A DNA stretch of 64,000 nucleotides from Pycnococcus provasolii (GCA_049487715.1 CP150547.1:620001-684000); one strand, 5' to 3'. Shown: positions 49,101 through 56,146, counted from the first letter of the stretch. Numbers and translations: made by a program. Notes: a model not told the origin generated them from the letters alone.

Positions 49101-52050
49101 CGGGATCAGCTTGTTCGAGCGACAGCAGCTTGGCACACAGCGCGAGTGGATGCACATTCTCCTCGAAGACATGGCTTTGATCGCGCGTCAGGAGAATTCT
49201 CCACTTGGAGAGCACAAGACGAAGAAGCAACTCTTCTTTGCGCTCGGGTCAGCTCAGATTGACAACCAGCTGGTAAGTGCGCAAGAGCCCGTTGTGGTTG
49301 CGCGCCACGATCTCAGCTCGTATGACATATCGCGAGACAAGAACAGGCGTTCGACGACTGGAATGTCGGTGTCACATCTGCACGATGACAGTCTCTATGG
49401 ATACAAGGGCTTCGGCGAAAATGATCACGAATACCTTGACGCCTACGTAGATGATGCCACACTTCTGCGAAGTCCGAGCACGTTTGCTCACACATGTTCC
49501 TTTGACCCGATCTGTCATGGCATGGAGAGCAATGCGTTCACGCGAATTCACGAGAAGTATCTCGAATCTCAAGAAGCGTTGACACCTGGCGTCATAGACG
49601 ACAGAGCTGGTACGTCAGCGAGCGAGTCGACAAGCCAGTCTGCACACAGTCGTGGCGAGCACTCAAAGCCGCTTCTTTATTGCGAAGTGCAGATGTTGAG
49701 CAACTCTCATTTTGAGAGGCTGCTTGTTGACTGTTTGCCCATCGACGTGCAACTGGACGAGGAATTCCTCCTCACCGCTGTTGAGTTCGGGCGAACCGTT
49801 GCAAACGAGCTTGGCGGTCCCAGCGGCATCGCGGCGGCCAACGCGGCGGCCGTGGCAGCGGCAACGGAGCCTAGTCTCGTGCTAAGCGATTTCTTCCGCA
49901 ATTCACACCTGGATATCACCTCGTTGGACAGGAAGGAAAGCAGAGAGGCGGCAGCAAGAGGCGCTGGCTGGCTGTACTTCAGAGACTTCTGTGTACGTGA
50001 GCTGCAGGTGCATCTCACACTCACTCGAAGTCCACGTGCGGAGAGTAAGCGGCGGCACCTCAGCACGGTCATGGGGTTAAACCTTGTGGACGTCAATGCC
50101 GTGCCTCTGAGGCTTGCGGAGATACATTACGCAGATCTCTTCGAGATGACCAGCGATCTCCAGCGGCGCCTTCTCACAACAGTCAAATCGACAATTTTAT
50201 TCGAATTTTACAAGATCTTGGGCACGGTGGATATTCTTGGCACGCCGGTGGCGCTCATATCCTCAGTGGGCACGGGTGTGGTAGACTTCTTCGCGAATCC
50301 AGCTCGAGGCATCATGTCGTCGCCAGAGGATTTTGCGCGCGGCATGGCTTCAGGCACCGTTAGCCTTTTGAGAAATTCGATGTACGGAGTTTTTAATACC
50401 GCAGCGAAGGTGACGGGATCCATGAGCAAGGGCTTGGCAGCTCTAAGCATGGACGACGATTTCATCATGCACCTAAAAGCGCCCAATCGGACGAGTGCCG
50501 ACGCATCGGTCTTCCGCGGTGTACAGGATCTTGGTTTTGGCCTGATCCAGGGCGTAACTGGTCTTGTGTACGATCCCATCCGCGGCGCCGAACGTGAAGG
50601 CCTAAAAGGCTTCGTGAAGGGACTCATTAGCGGCATCGCGGGTGTGGCTATGAAGCCAGCTGCTGGCGTCTTCGAATTTGCGGCGAAGACAGCCTCATCT
50701 GTTGGAGGGGGAATCCAGGCTCTCGGTGACGACATTGGGCGACGCGACCAGCATCGCAAGCGCATTGCACCGCCGAGGGCTTCAGGCTACTCGAATCGAA
50801 GCGGCATGACAGGAGCAAGCGCAGACGCGATTGTAGCGGCGTGGAAGCCGGAGCTGGCGTTCCGAATAGGTGCAGGAAAGTTTGCGGGAGACACGCCACT
50901 TGAATACGTCGCCACTGGGCAGGCGCGAGGCGTGAATGGAGTTCTCTTCACGGACAAGCGAATTATCGTGCTTAGCATTCACCGCCGCGTTATCTGGACG
51001 AGCGAGTACAAGAATACTCAACTCGTTAGCAGCAACGAGAGGACCTTGACCACAAATCTGCTCTGCAACGTGAAAGTTGGAAAAATGCATCTGCGCGTCC
51101 CTGACCTGAGGATGTGCGCTTGTGTGGGAGTTGTGCGCGCGGGCGATTCATCACGCACCATATTACTTGGCGGGGTCAGGGTGCCTTGGCATAGACAGAT
51201 TCGCTGCAACGCGCGTGACGCGCACCGGCTCCTTCATGCTGCCGCGGCACAGATGATTGCGCGATTCGGAGGTCGTGTAAGTGACAAGCAGGGCGATTCG
51301 GACAATTTGCTGGATAACGGCAAAGTTAGGAAGTTGATGAGCTTTAAGCAAGACTTCACTCTCCTGCCACAGGTGGAAAGCGCCGATAAGCCTGGCACAT
51401 CTGAAAACTCTGCTGAGGAAGAGAGTGATGTGATTGGCGCCGACGCTGGCGCCGACGCCGTGAAGACGGAGGAGGAGAAGACGGAGGAGTACCTGGAGCA
51501 GGGAAATGCGTCGATTTTAAGTGGAGATGCCGAGAAATCTCGCCACCGCTCTGTTCGTCTCGGTGGCGAGGCCAAAAGCGTGCGGCGACGACTTGATGTG
51601 GCTGCAGCGGCCATCGCCGATGAGGAAGAAAAGGAGGGGGAGGCAGTTGCAATCATGGCGGCAGATTTGGAGGATGCGAATACTTCGGATAATGCTGATC
51701 CACAAGCTCTTGCTTCCGTATTTGACGCTGCAGCGCATATGTGCGAGCGTGGCCTGCGAGCCGGCGCGCCTGCTGACATGGCGCACTACGTGTCAGCTGT
51801 GTTGACAATGTGTGCCGCTGCAGCGGAAGCGGCTAGCGCAAGTGCAGCCACCGACTTAACTCGACTCGGACATGCGATTGGATTTTTGATGAAAGGGTAC
51901 CAGGATGGTAAGGTTTTCCCAGAGCAAGTGCTCCGTGGCTTACAGGCTGTACTGCTGGAGGCACGAGATGCTTGCGTAAGACTCGTGGATGATAGTAAGA
52001 TGAACGAGGAGGAAGTGTCGAAGTTGGCGGAAGCCAACATATATGAATGA
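37147..52050 (+). CDS. VPS13-family bridge-like lipid transfer protein
   Basis: 4,967 aa in a single exon from the ATG at 37147 (the frame opens 24 codons earlier at a TTG). VPS13 proteins form a hydrophobic groove ~20 nm long that moves bulk lipid between membranes at contact sites. Evidence: a chorein-like N-terminus (~residues 95-190, with VTHALLHKLSLPVAIQRLHI); repeating-groove-type beta sequence through the middle; the VAB/SHR-BD-like region (~2600-3200, WAPYWIINNTCANLHV); two C2-like domains (~3510-3660 and ~3740-3915, DPVWNEDKVLHKV); the diagnostic C-terminal ATG2_C/DUF1162 block (~4320-4530, GTGVVDFFANPARGI, GMASGTVSLLRNSMYGVFNT, FGLIQGVTGLVYDPIRGAE); and a PH-like domain (~4580-4700, VLFTDKRIIVLSIHRRVIW). 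Unusually, residues ~40-80 are two adjacent hydrophobic stretches (MYTVLLAAVLYV, LLLLALSVLLLRLAI) that would anchor the chorein end in a membrane. Confidence 0.92.
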   Translation: MTTTTPMPMGPVGGGASWPRDASAAPPVRGSSLGSHASYSVAMYTVLLAAVLYVTQPMLAHKLLLLALSVLLLRLAIQSTQAKRALVNLCNHALAYATANVLEFKKLNIGRCDDAGNQHTFTFTEVNVTHALLHKLSLPVAIQRLHIAAVHVAIRRWRLYVKLEQVTAKLCHAVAPPPISRALHNARVQRKARLVHTSQLHAVESLLWDTDVSTIAARAAEAVTNAAIFCAVSLFDVEVTDFSVKLISRGACKGDEAVAPYVRLSVGEVGVRHALRGEQQERLAAVNLKAHVKGLKLFVGTPGIKEQPVVHRWGASVNVVWRGAALRRPRLMKRGTCSSRDSAVLDVHAEATALIVHATPLSCRVLAEQAAGIALVNRHWRFRRLRPVDDVAASPEAWWRHAIHCVLDERRALFRNRTEVPLADLAERRRKRIEHAGLYASVLSTGQGIAELAQLEDSLGIETAALFRWWHWAEHGVGRGVKLAKFSSVQKIINAAGHLASGRKRKVAMYMSAECPKISAVFHFSEKDTLEVSAIDVGVTVVIGRKDEDEDVVSGAGALDAEVISRGLFVTPRSDESLPDAWLVQCPPQGERPWVPRVAEEPPAPESPSEKGKDSPSSSVASSLRRESVDTANGKEEASRHFFTLRYKVPPFQSCRSTQLSLETDAMDVLFSHAWFSKIVSFATPSLAIAQLARRNTVDTVGEDILSATRRSESRERKRFSKSARLMLARARLTNTVVRTQLGEVCLILPCRPAEAERGVGAASNTYSYASRTSTAQVSKSPSLVMVLGNTILLSSYNLNNVDGDDERFTQDREDNAHDVGTRFSQNLSIVTDVSLWSIGDKCRCEAVLERTPLSLTLCQYNEAVFNEDSGPTIYQVSLAKLNIRSLIALTLSPQAVRNMSALVQSLKGLVTTSKLQHLSRSEVEAYKVVRRSFKKVISLRCSLPRLRFSLRSEDASMAAIATLELRRAMASLVSRDAGWELSYSVESIVVHQGEMRPLTDERSRMLHRYDSGISDATSADSVDLDSLQSSFAESSEADGATSFGKWSPRSICPQLPMRLLKRAYPSPRSRLFCSFKVWRRVLLTKKVRSRKGQAWLRKMLDDSNPQFGGLVNFQSDINELTVVNHVSILSLSLSIDVLQDLLRTFGKFRVAIAASSAESLVSPRDEGARLSFDDSPPMQTSAGNTGLRRKKVRTRVQLHMACARLFVWMNERPFLSSVVEDMRFERETYPNSSNSGDVASHVIGSLESIAVLYLLSTSEPVEILEPYRHIITCDTNDDFPAIRFAHHTYVPASEASEDCAPKKDTTHGVNCGQDVHEIRNDVALETDMEIHDVIRSRSRVTDTPEDRLRRMSRLKEISPRSPETVVTLNAVQVFVLLRFIKDVRFFANSLLDTMKELSAEEASVHALFETPKKASDGLGESSDASRTHEPVKNPVDVGEPKFRIRAIRVQVDMPLNSLSTEKYRLVANQAIMHLPAPCAFYERACEKSSARRTTSSSSLRVRIPEMGPFIRSATCAHDLSVNDGSASHDQAGTCDMFADLPQMDDAVLFGHQYKQSDDDRTETTLKSSQKPFDIVAELQSWSIYWMMLDPSSETQERSQVRKVIDPGDAVVGMYFSPNFRLLTDFPYLSAVFGEIQYNLLMGLIYDNSCEPCTFKDPPRATPRPGFPLPVPPLAPKVLGLESSAMPWWEIVARVPDALIAVEKGSVGNVMHDNGVGLPLGLVDLKELVVIVGGAYECRSIRIRVFSRGVKISDTRLAESHGVMRGIIDALNSSYVADEKVSRFPTSPAVTNNWEPFSSDERAFMLDYVIQAIDGESGPHVIEIKLEETTLCWPYETDFEFILDISEVFSNYTYRPFCSPYPDLPPAYFERIPWFYVNVVIERSDLHVPLPLTCPASWRDSLIAKTKDEVVLAWNALRVGYFWGGDGHVELVVGARDLKVDCVYEASHGKSMRAEVLRPLHADVTLQTHVPKSDQNSAKMVDASVRIGHLYIDLSHNTLSTMLKAVHVIKRAVTPASHTGNGEELEDGVEKINSPTAVDENTSPSRKSVTNVKFNAQGVHVTLINDDYERKADTKNSLRFARSFNSPIKATIHSNDYGSLRTPSQKIGEHGFRLDIFRAYLHDIELALVQETFGSIPATRAQRADSVNLQPMVNEDGSTLRDPVRSDSNDSLPGASSGESSTLSRGTGTASEDVREAPDMQIQLSVRARLGADCLDSSNDMMDVTVEEWPVEAEFVKLGSSANVNVLSKQRMKASFGPSQIEAYKDIQAFLRQWREKSDELERLVEDTSSQYYLPAMITSEKTLKEPKLERRVTRVPDSYALLNDEITRQRRHGSTSAASEHTMLYRIRNKTGIRLFFSPYTTPEDIPTSESLDMKHSSIGELRKAQSSSSNSGAQQTLDPNVEKPLKHRVISIAFDHPDWAPLHGVQVDKVGRCAAWIHYANSEYSHRGALTNSPISNRLFPVLFEVELNGRQKVLTVTSRVRLDYALPLGVTELSPDVNLIMRLPGDVGHGQVSGNTTKSLLNTRRQSSMIAEPYDGEAARVKWGRRGSISSGGVNTLTLGPFEPGDVCPMPLGIKKGCRLYVHADGYKMAEKDVIDLNPRKLTSQEGIISCPAILSHVDDLNFFLRVKKESVPEHTSGAVGSMENDLDDGPVVDIYQLELCPPMALMNLLPVPVSITLHSGDISQNYFLEAGQSAESHEFNMEKAINLKLKLGSWQSTKDVEVYHPINRDSRGMTYGFARKTRTLLSDLPGLRVSSEVRLKDASGTNRSSNLRVRFETRSAENTDSCPPFRTLSLWAPYWIINNTCANLHVRDAFGSARAFLPSYNARAASPGLDRQDSGEVAEEHSPPSLDRGRYTPTIYSGSSYAGYNKLSVDGKTWSRRVSFDSVGLRVRVAVKSAVSVAKAFSQRLSGRSDGQSVNETPRSSRLLSDGRKRRSGQISNVATIQGGAGKRNWRRKQRHDFGVQIIHAPEPFNLTKVIIVSNRIVLRNSSSIELEVRQRGADVGFNHRLPLDSVLPYHWDDARKPMELQMRPLDDAVGTWKWSGRIRLDKEGRYGMRIMSSEEGETYRSRTPQQLILIVDVSLMETTLMVTILNGSTCPPYKIVNDSSVRLVYWQREAAVQDFRRAFMRAAGRGGPLPSDTEAESATDSAEHFTNIRAYDSVAPGESRDYAWDEPSVGTKKLRVVADGSLGPRDFVLDNITFDQTQCIVVHTSTHTSDSTRSVEPIQEVGGGESPTETPTYQRLKSVFFAANNRNDASSSRKLIYMTITAEGSTRVVRFSDTHESRLETEKEKEEKLAKTIARVEGQLQIVDDELRSLLQDSMIGTASVPSPRPIGATRSNAGDKVDKTESRNQFTFTPQVWKRSISYKGTDSADSEESDDDSPEQGANKTPSFRAAQLAKSHSRKNRRFGIALFNPKKSMKASKSMPPETKEQQLVPETAATPTRSRFGRASSYNERRSATMRAATLSARDDSQTSAGATEPIDEDEMTSKATTEDNTNASVAGAVEGGELIVFLDRGEDVVPKERSARCDTYAILTILSSDEDAHDDNKQPGVERTMRTPVIRRSASPTFKREMMFTSVHSDDVLVVSLYAKDRRIGPFTNDEFLGEVDIFLNDVDTRPDKVVLPVKYQLSRRTAKDRVQGSVYVALSWNVNPVEQNKIILRLKRRALEEKRERIAQLTDDRCDHAIRNPFLIDERRNELVLNTSFVNRTDNSSNHAGLNGGVWDHNLTKRRNGQVLVRVIAARGLIGPSHQPDGILSRAILGINKMGSTLVSNFAQMPSGTRRAASSLPDASEVNPSVTPDAPHEARGSVDARADASTAAVECYVRLGIKGREETQATGVVQGFQGDPVWNEDKVLHKVDPNGTLEIAVYVPRKVGKDHLLGESRIRLRELTSGQPIYAWIPIFEDVRSGGGSPLTGSSQRRADSWPARYSNDRRRMRKVGELRIRLQWITNADVALGGGDVDVPNAMVAQVRFAGFGISLFERQQLGTQREWMHILLEDMALIARQENSPLGEHKTKKQLFFALGSAQIDNQLVSAQEPVVVARHDLSSYDISRDKNRRSTTGMSVSHLHDDSLYGYKGFGENDHEYLDAYVDDATLLRSPSTFAHTCSFDPICHGMESNAFTRIHEKYLESQEALTPGVIDDRAGTSASESTSQSAHSRGEHSKPLLYCEVQMLSNSHFERLLVDCLPIDVQLDEEFLLTAVEFGRTVANELGGPSGIAAANAAAVAAATEPSLVLSDFFRNSHLDITSLDRKESREAAARGAGWLYFRDFCVRELQVHLTLTRSPRAESKRRHLSTVMGLNLVDVNAVPLRLAEIHYADLFEMTSDLQRRLLTTVKSTILFEFYKILGTVDILGTPVALISSVGTGVVDFFANPARGIMSSPEDFARGMASGTVSLLRNSMYGVFNTAAKVTGSMSKGLAALSMDDDFIMHLKAPNRTSADASVFRGVQDLGFGLIQGVTGLVYDPIRGAEREGLKGFVKGLISGIAGVAMKPAAGVFEFAAKTASSVGGGIQALGDDIGRRDQHRKRIAPPRASGYSNRSGMTGASADAIVAAWKPELAFRIGAGKFAGDTPLEYVATGQARGVNGVLFTDKRIIVLSIHRRVIWTSEYKNTQLVSSNERTLTTNLLCNVKVGKMHLRVPDLRMCACVGVVRAGDSSRTILLGGVRVPWHRQIRCNARDAHRLLHAAAAQMIARFGGRVSDKQGDSDNLLDNGKVRKLMSFKQDFTLLPQVESADKPGTSENSAEEESDVIGADAGADAVKTEEEKTEEYLEQGNASILSGDAEKSRHRSVRLGGEAKSVRRRLDVAAAAIADEEEKEGEAVAIMAADLEDANTSDNADPQALASVFDAAAHMCERGLRAGAPADMAHYVSAVLTMCAAAAEAASASAATDLTRLGHAIGFLMKGYQDGKVFPEQVLRGLQAVLLEARDACVRLVDDSKMNEEEVSKLAEANIYE

Positions 52051-52060
52051 GATAAAGTAT

Positions 52061-52065
52061 TGTAA
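52061..52065 (+). terminator. TGTAA poly(A) signal of VPS13 gene
   Basis: TGTAAAG 11 nt after the VPS13 stop codon. Confidence 0.5.
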
Positions 52066-52373
52066 AGTATTGTACAGACTGACTGACCAACTAAAGCCGT
52101 TTCTACGTTTGTCATTCCCCATGTATATGTATGTCACAATCGTCACGACGCCAACGAAAAGCGCCATAGTAGAAAACGCCACGTAAAAGCGCGCTGTGAA
52201 TGGAATGACGCCATTAAATGGGCTGGATGATGAATGTGAATGAACAACCGTTGAACTAAGTAAAGCACATTCCATTACTAGTAGTCTAGCAAAGCAGATT
52301 TGTTTATATTACACAGAGGATTCCATTTCATTCAACTTGTTCAGAAGCGAAAGATGAAAGATGCTAATGCGTT
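52066..52373. other. Convergent 3' spacer
   Basis: About 300 bp of non-coding DNA between the VPS13 and phosphopantetheinyl transferase 3' ends. Apart from the two TGTAA signals nothing is seen. Confidence 0.5.
52309..52313 (-). terminator. TGTAA poly(A) signal of PPTase gene
   Basis: TGTAATATAA on the minus strand, 61 nt past the transferase stop codon. Confidence 0.5.
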
Positions 52374-53906
52374 CTACGGAACACCGGCACCTCGCGTTCG
52401 GTAGAATTCGCGAATCGATGCCTCCGTCCACGTCTCACATGCGTTGTCTGGTAGCACAGGAGGACTGTCGCCCGTTTCTTCGATTTCTTCCTCAAGCACG
52501 AACGCCAAGTTGCGCAGGCGAGCCGTCAACTCATCGTGGCGTGCACTCGTATTAGACGATGACGGCCCGGATGCACCTTGCGTTCGGTAGAATTCGCGAA
52601 TCGATGCCTCCGTCCACGTCTCACATGCATTGTCTGGTAGCACAGGAGGACTGTCGCCCGTTTCTTCGATTTCTTCCTCAAGCACGAACGCCAAGTTGCG
52701 CAGGCGAGCCGTCAGCTCCTCATCGCGTGCGCTTGTCGCCTCGTCAGCGGGTGCTGGCGACCCGTACAACATTTCCTCGCACTGCATTTCCCACGATGCC
52801 AAGTCGTAGCTGGAACTGCGCCGCGCGCGATGCCAAGCCTCCACGACATCCACGATGCCTGTAGGCTTTTCGGTCCCGCCAGCCTCCTCATACATCTGCC
52901 GAAGGTTCTTCGGCACGAGGTCGGCGACTGTGATTGCCTGGAACGGCGGGCTGGGTGCCGTGATCGCCTCAAGCCACTCATCCTGATCAAAGTGAAGTCG
53001 CCGAAGCGTTGTCGTGAACTCTCCCCAAGCGTCGATGATGTCGCTCGGAGGTCCGCGCGCTATTGTGCAGTAGTGTCCATCCTTCAGCCTGTGCGAAAAG
53101 AGCATCCAGTCATCGCGCTGCACGCCGTCGACAAGCAGTCTACACTGGAAGAACCTGTCGTCTTCGTCAGCTGCGCCGCCGTCTTCGAGCTGCACTTCGT
53201 CGCACCGAAACGAGCATCGGCCAAGGTCGAAGCCAAGTCCGTCGCCACGCGCCTTGACGAAAGCCTCCTTGCACGACCAGTGCAACCTGAACTTGTCCTC
53301 CTTCTGGTCGTCGCGCGGTCCGGCGCCGTGCACCTTGGACCACTCCTCGGCGGTGAACACGTTGTCGAAGTTTTTCGCAAACTCCTCGAAGCTCTTGGTA
53401 TTTCTTCGCATTTGCCTGATTTGCTGCGGCGCGGCGCAGTCAACGCCGACCACACACGCGCGCCCCTCCGCGGCGAGCACGACGAGGTCCCCCTCGTGGC
53501 TCGCGTTGAAGTTGAAGTTGTCGAGCGACCCGTCGCTGGGAATGTCGCGGTGCATGTTCGCACAGAACGGTTTTTTCCCCTTCGTTCGTCTGATGACGAC
53601 ATTGGAGAATTCTATGCCCAGGCATACGTTGGACGCTCGTTTTGCCAATAACCGACTTATGATGGCCCTTTTCTGGTCAGGTGGTTGTACGTATCTGATT
53701 GCGGATGCCCGTTCGTCGTCGTCCAATAGGGAGAGTAGAAATGAACACTCAGGTCCTTCTAATAGTCCAAGCGGGTTCCACGCCGACACGTCGACGGTCC
53801 ACCGAAGCGTGCCTGGCACCATGGAGCGAAATCCTGAAAACGATGACCCACGATGAAGACCACCACGCACTCCCAAAGGAGACAGAGGAGAGGACGGCAT
53901 GGCCAT
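52374..53906 (-). CDS. 4'-phosphopantetheinyl transferase (Sfp/AASDHPPT type)
   Basis: 510 aa from the ATG at 53906. It transfers phosphopantetheine from CoA to acyl-carrier domains (fatty-acid, polyketide, aminoadipate enzymes). Signature residues: an FNASHEGDLVVLA segment (~133-145), CVVGVDCA with Asp156, and WSCKEAFVKARGDGLGF (210-226) with Trp210, Lys213, Glu214 and Lys218. Normal family members end near residue 280. Here ~220 extra residues follow, ending in two copies of a 62-residue acidic unit (ELTARLRNLAFVLEEEIEE ... NACETWTEASIREFYRT). The extension is unlike the family and its role is unknown. The DNA repeat copies differ at few positions, so the duplication is recent. A long telomere-like tract lies upstream. 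Convergent with VPS13. Confidence 0.87.
   Translation of the reverse strand: MAMPSSPLSPLGVRGGLHRGSSFSGFRSMVPGTLRWTVDVSAWNPLGLLEGPECSFLLSLLDDDERASAIRYVQPPDQKRAIISRLLAKRASNVCLGIEFSNVVIRRTKGKKPFCANMHRDIPSDGSLDNFNFNASHEGDLVVLAAEGRACVVGVDCAAPQQIRQMRRNTKSFEEFAKNFDNVFTAEEWSKVHGAGPRDDQKEDKFRLHWSCKEAFVKARGDGLGFDLGRCSFRCDEVQLEDGGAADEDDRFFQCRLLVDGVQRDDWMLFSHRLKDGHYCTIARGPPSDIIDAWGEFTTTLRRLHFDQDEWLEAITAPSPPFQAITVADLVPKNLRQMYEEAGGTEKPTGIVDVVEAWHRARRSSSYDLASWEMQCEEMLYGSPAPADEATSARDEELTARLRNLAFVLEEEIEETGDSPPVLPDNACETWTEASIREFYRTQGASGPSSSNTSARHDELTARLRNLAFVLEEEIEETGDSPPVLPDNACETWTEASIREFYRTRGAGVP
52381..52752 (-). repeat. 186-bp direct repeat in the PPTase gene
   Basis: Two head-to-tail copies (about 52381-52566 and 52567-52752) with period 186 bp, measured from GCGTTCGGTAGAATTCG at 52394 and 52580. 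They keep the frame and duplicate 62 residues at the protein C-terminus. Confidence 0.93.
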
Positions 53907-54057
53907 GCTGCTGATCGCAAAATGATAGTCCTATGCGGGCCACCAGGGGAGGGATGGGCGTTGGGGGAAAAAAGGACGAGGGAGGAGGAGGACACACCAC
54001 CCCTGGACCCGAGGGTGTGTTAGGGTTTAGGGGAGGGGGGGCACCTCAGAGCTCGGG

Positions 54058-54122
54058 CTAGGGTTAGGAGGTTAGGGGGTTAGGGTTAGGAGGTTAGGGT
54101 TAGGGTTAGGAGGTTAGGGTTT
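54058..54122 (+). repeat. Interstitial telomere-like TTAGGG tract
   Basis: About nine GGTTAG/GTTAGGAG units with regular AGGAGG interruptions, ~150 bp upstream of the PPTase ATG; in that gene's sense the unit reads CCCTAA. Confidence 0.93.
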
Positions 54123-54227
54123 CAGACCCCAGGGGCTTGGTTCTCTAAGGTGGGTTCTCTTGTTTTTTTGCTCATCCTTGGCTCATCGTGGCATTCGTGG
54201 GTTGGCCGTGGGTTGGGTGGGGCTTGA

Positions 54228-54375
54228 CCACCTGGCTCGCCCACCTGGCTCGCCCACCACCTGGCTCGCCCACCACCTGGCTCGACCACCTGGCTCGACC
54301 ACCACCTGGCTCGCCCACCACCTGGCTCGACCACCTGGCTCGACCACCACCTGGCTCGACTACCTGGCTCGACCT
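54228..54375 (+). repeat. CCACCTGGCTCG minisatellite
   Basis: About a dozen units of CACCTGGCTCG(A/C)CCAC with 12- and 15-bp spacing variants. The Pro/Ser/Thr/Trp frames it generates on both strands are by-products. Confidence 0.92.
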
Positions 54376-54769
54376 CCAGGGCACTGGTCTGGGCACTCTG
54401 GACAATTCAGCGTGACCACAATCAAAAGGTTCAACTAAAATTAGCGTACTTACCACCTGTACTTACCCGTCTAAGTTAAACTTTACCGTGCCAACCGTGG
54501 GACTGTGGGAGGGCTTTGATGCGATGCGTCTATGCAGGATAGGCGATGGGGCAAGCAGAAGGAGCTTCCCTAAGGTGGCTCCCCCATGGAGGCATGGAGG
54601 GAGGCATGGCCCAGGTACATAAGCCCTATCCCCTTGCGAAACCTCTTTTTTGATGCGGCCGCGGCAATGCATTCGAATGGTTCCAATCCGGTTCACGTCC
54701 GGTCCTGTTCCCGTTCCCGTATTGGGCCATCATTTTAGTTTACGTACAAGTTTTTTTAAGTTCGACCTT

Positions 54770-55516
54770 ATGCTTGGTGGGTCCACCAGAGAACTTGGTG
54801 GCTCTTCATCAAGCATGGATGTTCTCTCTCATGCTCATGGAAAGAAGAAGTCCTCGTTAGCAAGGACTTCAGGTTTATCATTAACAAGCGCATCTTCCAC
54901 CTTAAGGGACAACACCAGTGCTCAGTCAGCACCCTTGCTGATGAAGGATGTCTACACGGATCATAAAAATGCAAAGGGAGTTGGGAAACCAACAAAGGCG
55001 GTCGTGCCTAGGCACGCAGGAACGTCGTCGGCAGCCTCGCTGGCGAGAGCGAAGAGCGCGAGAAAGCAAAAGGAGGAGGAAGTGGCGGCGGCGGCTGCAC
55101 GGATCAAGAGACTCATGGAAGAGGCAGAAAAAGCCGACCGTGCCATCGAGGCGGCGAAGAGAAAGACAGCTGCGGTACTCGCAGCAAGAGCAAGGGCAGA
55201 CGAGGCTGGAGTCGCCATATCCGTAGCGGCACTCAAGGGGGCTGGACCAAATATGCCACACGCGCCGCCGACAAATGCAGCGACGACGACGACGACGACG
55301 ACGAAGCGCAGACCACCTTCCGCGAGAAAAGCCGCTGCCGCCGCGCTTTCCGCGCCCACGTCCGCGTCGCGTGCCAAGATAAAGGAATCGTCGGCGGCCA
55401 AGGCGTCGCCAAAGCCTTCCGCACGGTCTCCTGCGCCTACTGCTGCGGCGACTGCCGTAAGCAGCCGTAAGATAGCGTCGCCCGCGGCGACGAAGGCGAA
55501 GACCGGCGCCAAGACA

Positions 55517-55548
<32 letters not shown>

Positions 55549-56047
55549 AACAACGAGGCAGACGGACGTGCGCGTGCACGTCATCGCCGGGCTCGGCTGG
55601 GGTTCACAACAGACTTCCAAGGAGGAAAAGCCGCCGCGCCGCTACAATGCGGCACCAGAACCGGAGCCCTCGATGTCCGCAGAGGCTGAGGCTGACGCCG
55701 CGGCGGCCATTGCAGCAGCGGATGGATCAGAGGCACTCAGATTGCTTCAGGAACGTGCACTGCTGCGATCAAGCTGCGGCTCGCGTGCATCCGGCGATGG
55801 AATGGCAGCGCTCGAAAAACTCATGGCACGGTATGGCGGAGATGACGACGACAACAACAATGACAATGACGCTGAGACGAAAGATGAGAATGACGAGACC
55901 TTCTCTTTCAAGCTTGATCTTGCCGCCGCGATTCAGGACCCCGAGGTCACAACACCACCTCCACGGAGTCCGGAGCTCCTTTCGCAGCGCAGCAATGCTT
56001 CAGAAGCACACTACGCGCCCGACATTTTAGACCTGAATGGATCCTAG
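54770..56047 (+). CDS. Disordered basic protein with coiled coil, unknown
   Basis: 425 aa from the ATG at 54770; an in-frame ATG at 54653 would add 39 residues and the start is uncertain. After a Ser-rich start, residues ~85-165 form a Lys/Glu/Ala coiled coil (SARKQKEEEVAAAAARIKRLMEEAEKAD is part of it). Residues ~180-280 are Ala/Thr/Lys/Pro low complexity with TTTTTTT and (TA)n-like runs. The C-terminal ~130 residues contain GSEALRLLQERALLRS, an acidic Asp/Asn run and FSFKLDLAAAIQDPE. I do not recognise it. The basic Ala/Pro composition is like some microtubule- or chromatin-associated proteins, but that is speculation. A TGTAA follows its stop by 14 nt. Confidence 0.6.
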
Positions 56048-56060
56048 CTAGTACGATTTG

Positions 56061-56065
56061 TGTAA
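56061..56065 (+). terminator. TGTAA poly(A) signal of the upstream unknown gene
   Basis: TGTAAATAG 14 nt after the stop at 56047. Confidence 0.5.
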
Positions 56066-56146
56066 ATAGAAGATAAATGTTTCAGAAAAGATAACAAGTG
56101 ATTGGTTGGAATTACACCTATGGATAGCTGCCTGGCAACATTCAAC

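Larger units (their letters stand above)
53907..54769. promoter_or_regulatory. Divergent spacer with telomere-like and minisatellite repeats
   Basis: About 860 bp between two divergent genes. It contains the GGTTAGG tract (54058-54122), the CACCTGGCTCG minisatellite (54228-54375) and nothing that looks coding. Confidence 0.5.

Noticed and set aside
37147-52050. A BLTP1/Csf1- or BLTP2/SABRE-type transfer protein instead of VPS13
   Set aside because: The N-terminal TM helix suggested it, but the C-terminal ATG2_C block and PH-like domain are specific to VPS13.
54228-54375. Possible CRISPR-like repeat array
   Set aside because: Units are directly adjacent with no unique spacers and the genome is eukaryotic; it is a minisatellite.
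54160-54456. Frames of repeated Pro/Ser/Thr/Trp or Gly/Arg/Trp over the minisatellite
   Set aside because: Created by the CACCTGGCTCG repeat; frames exist on both strands.
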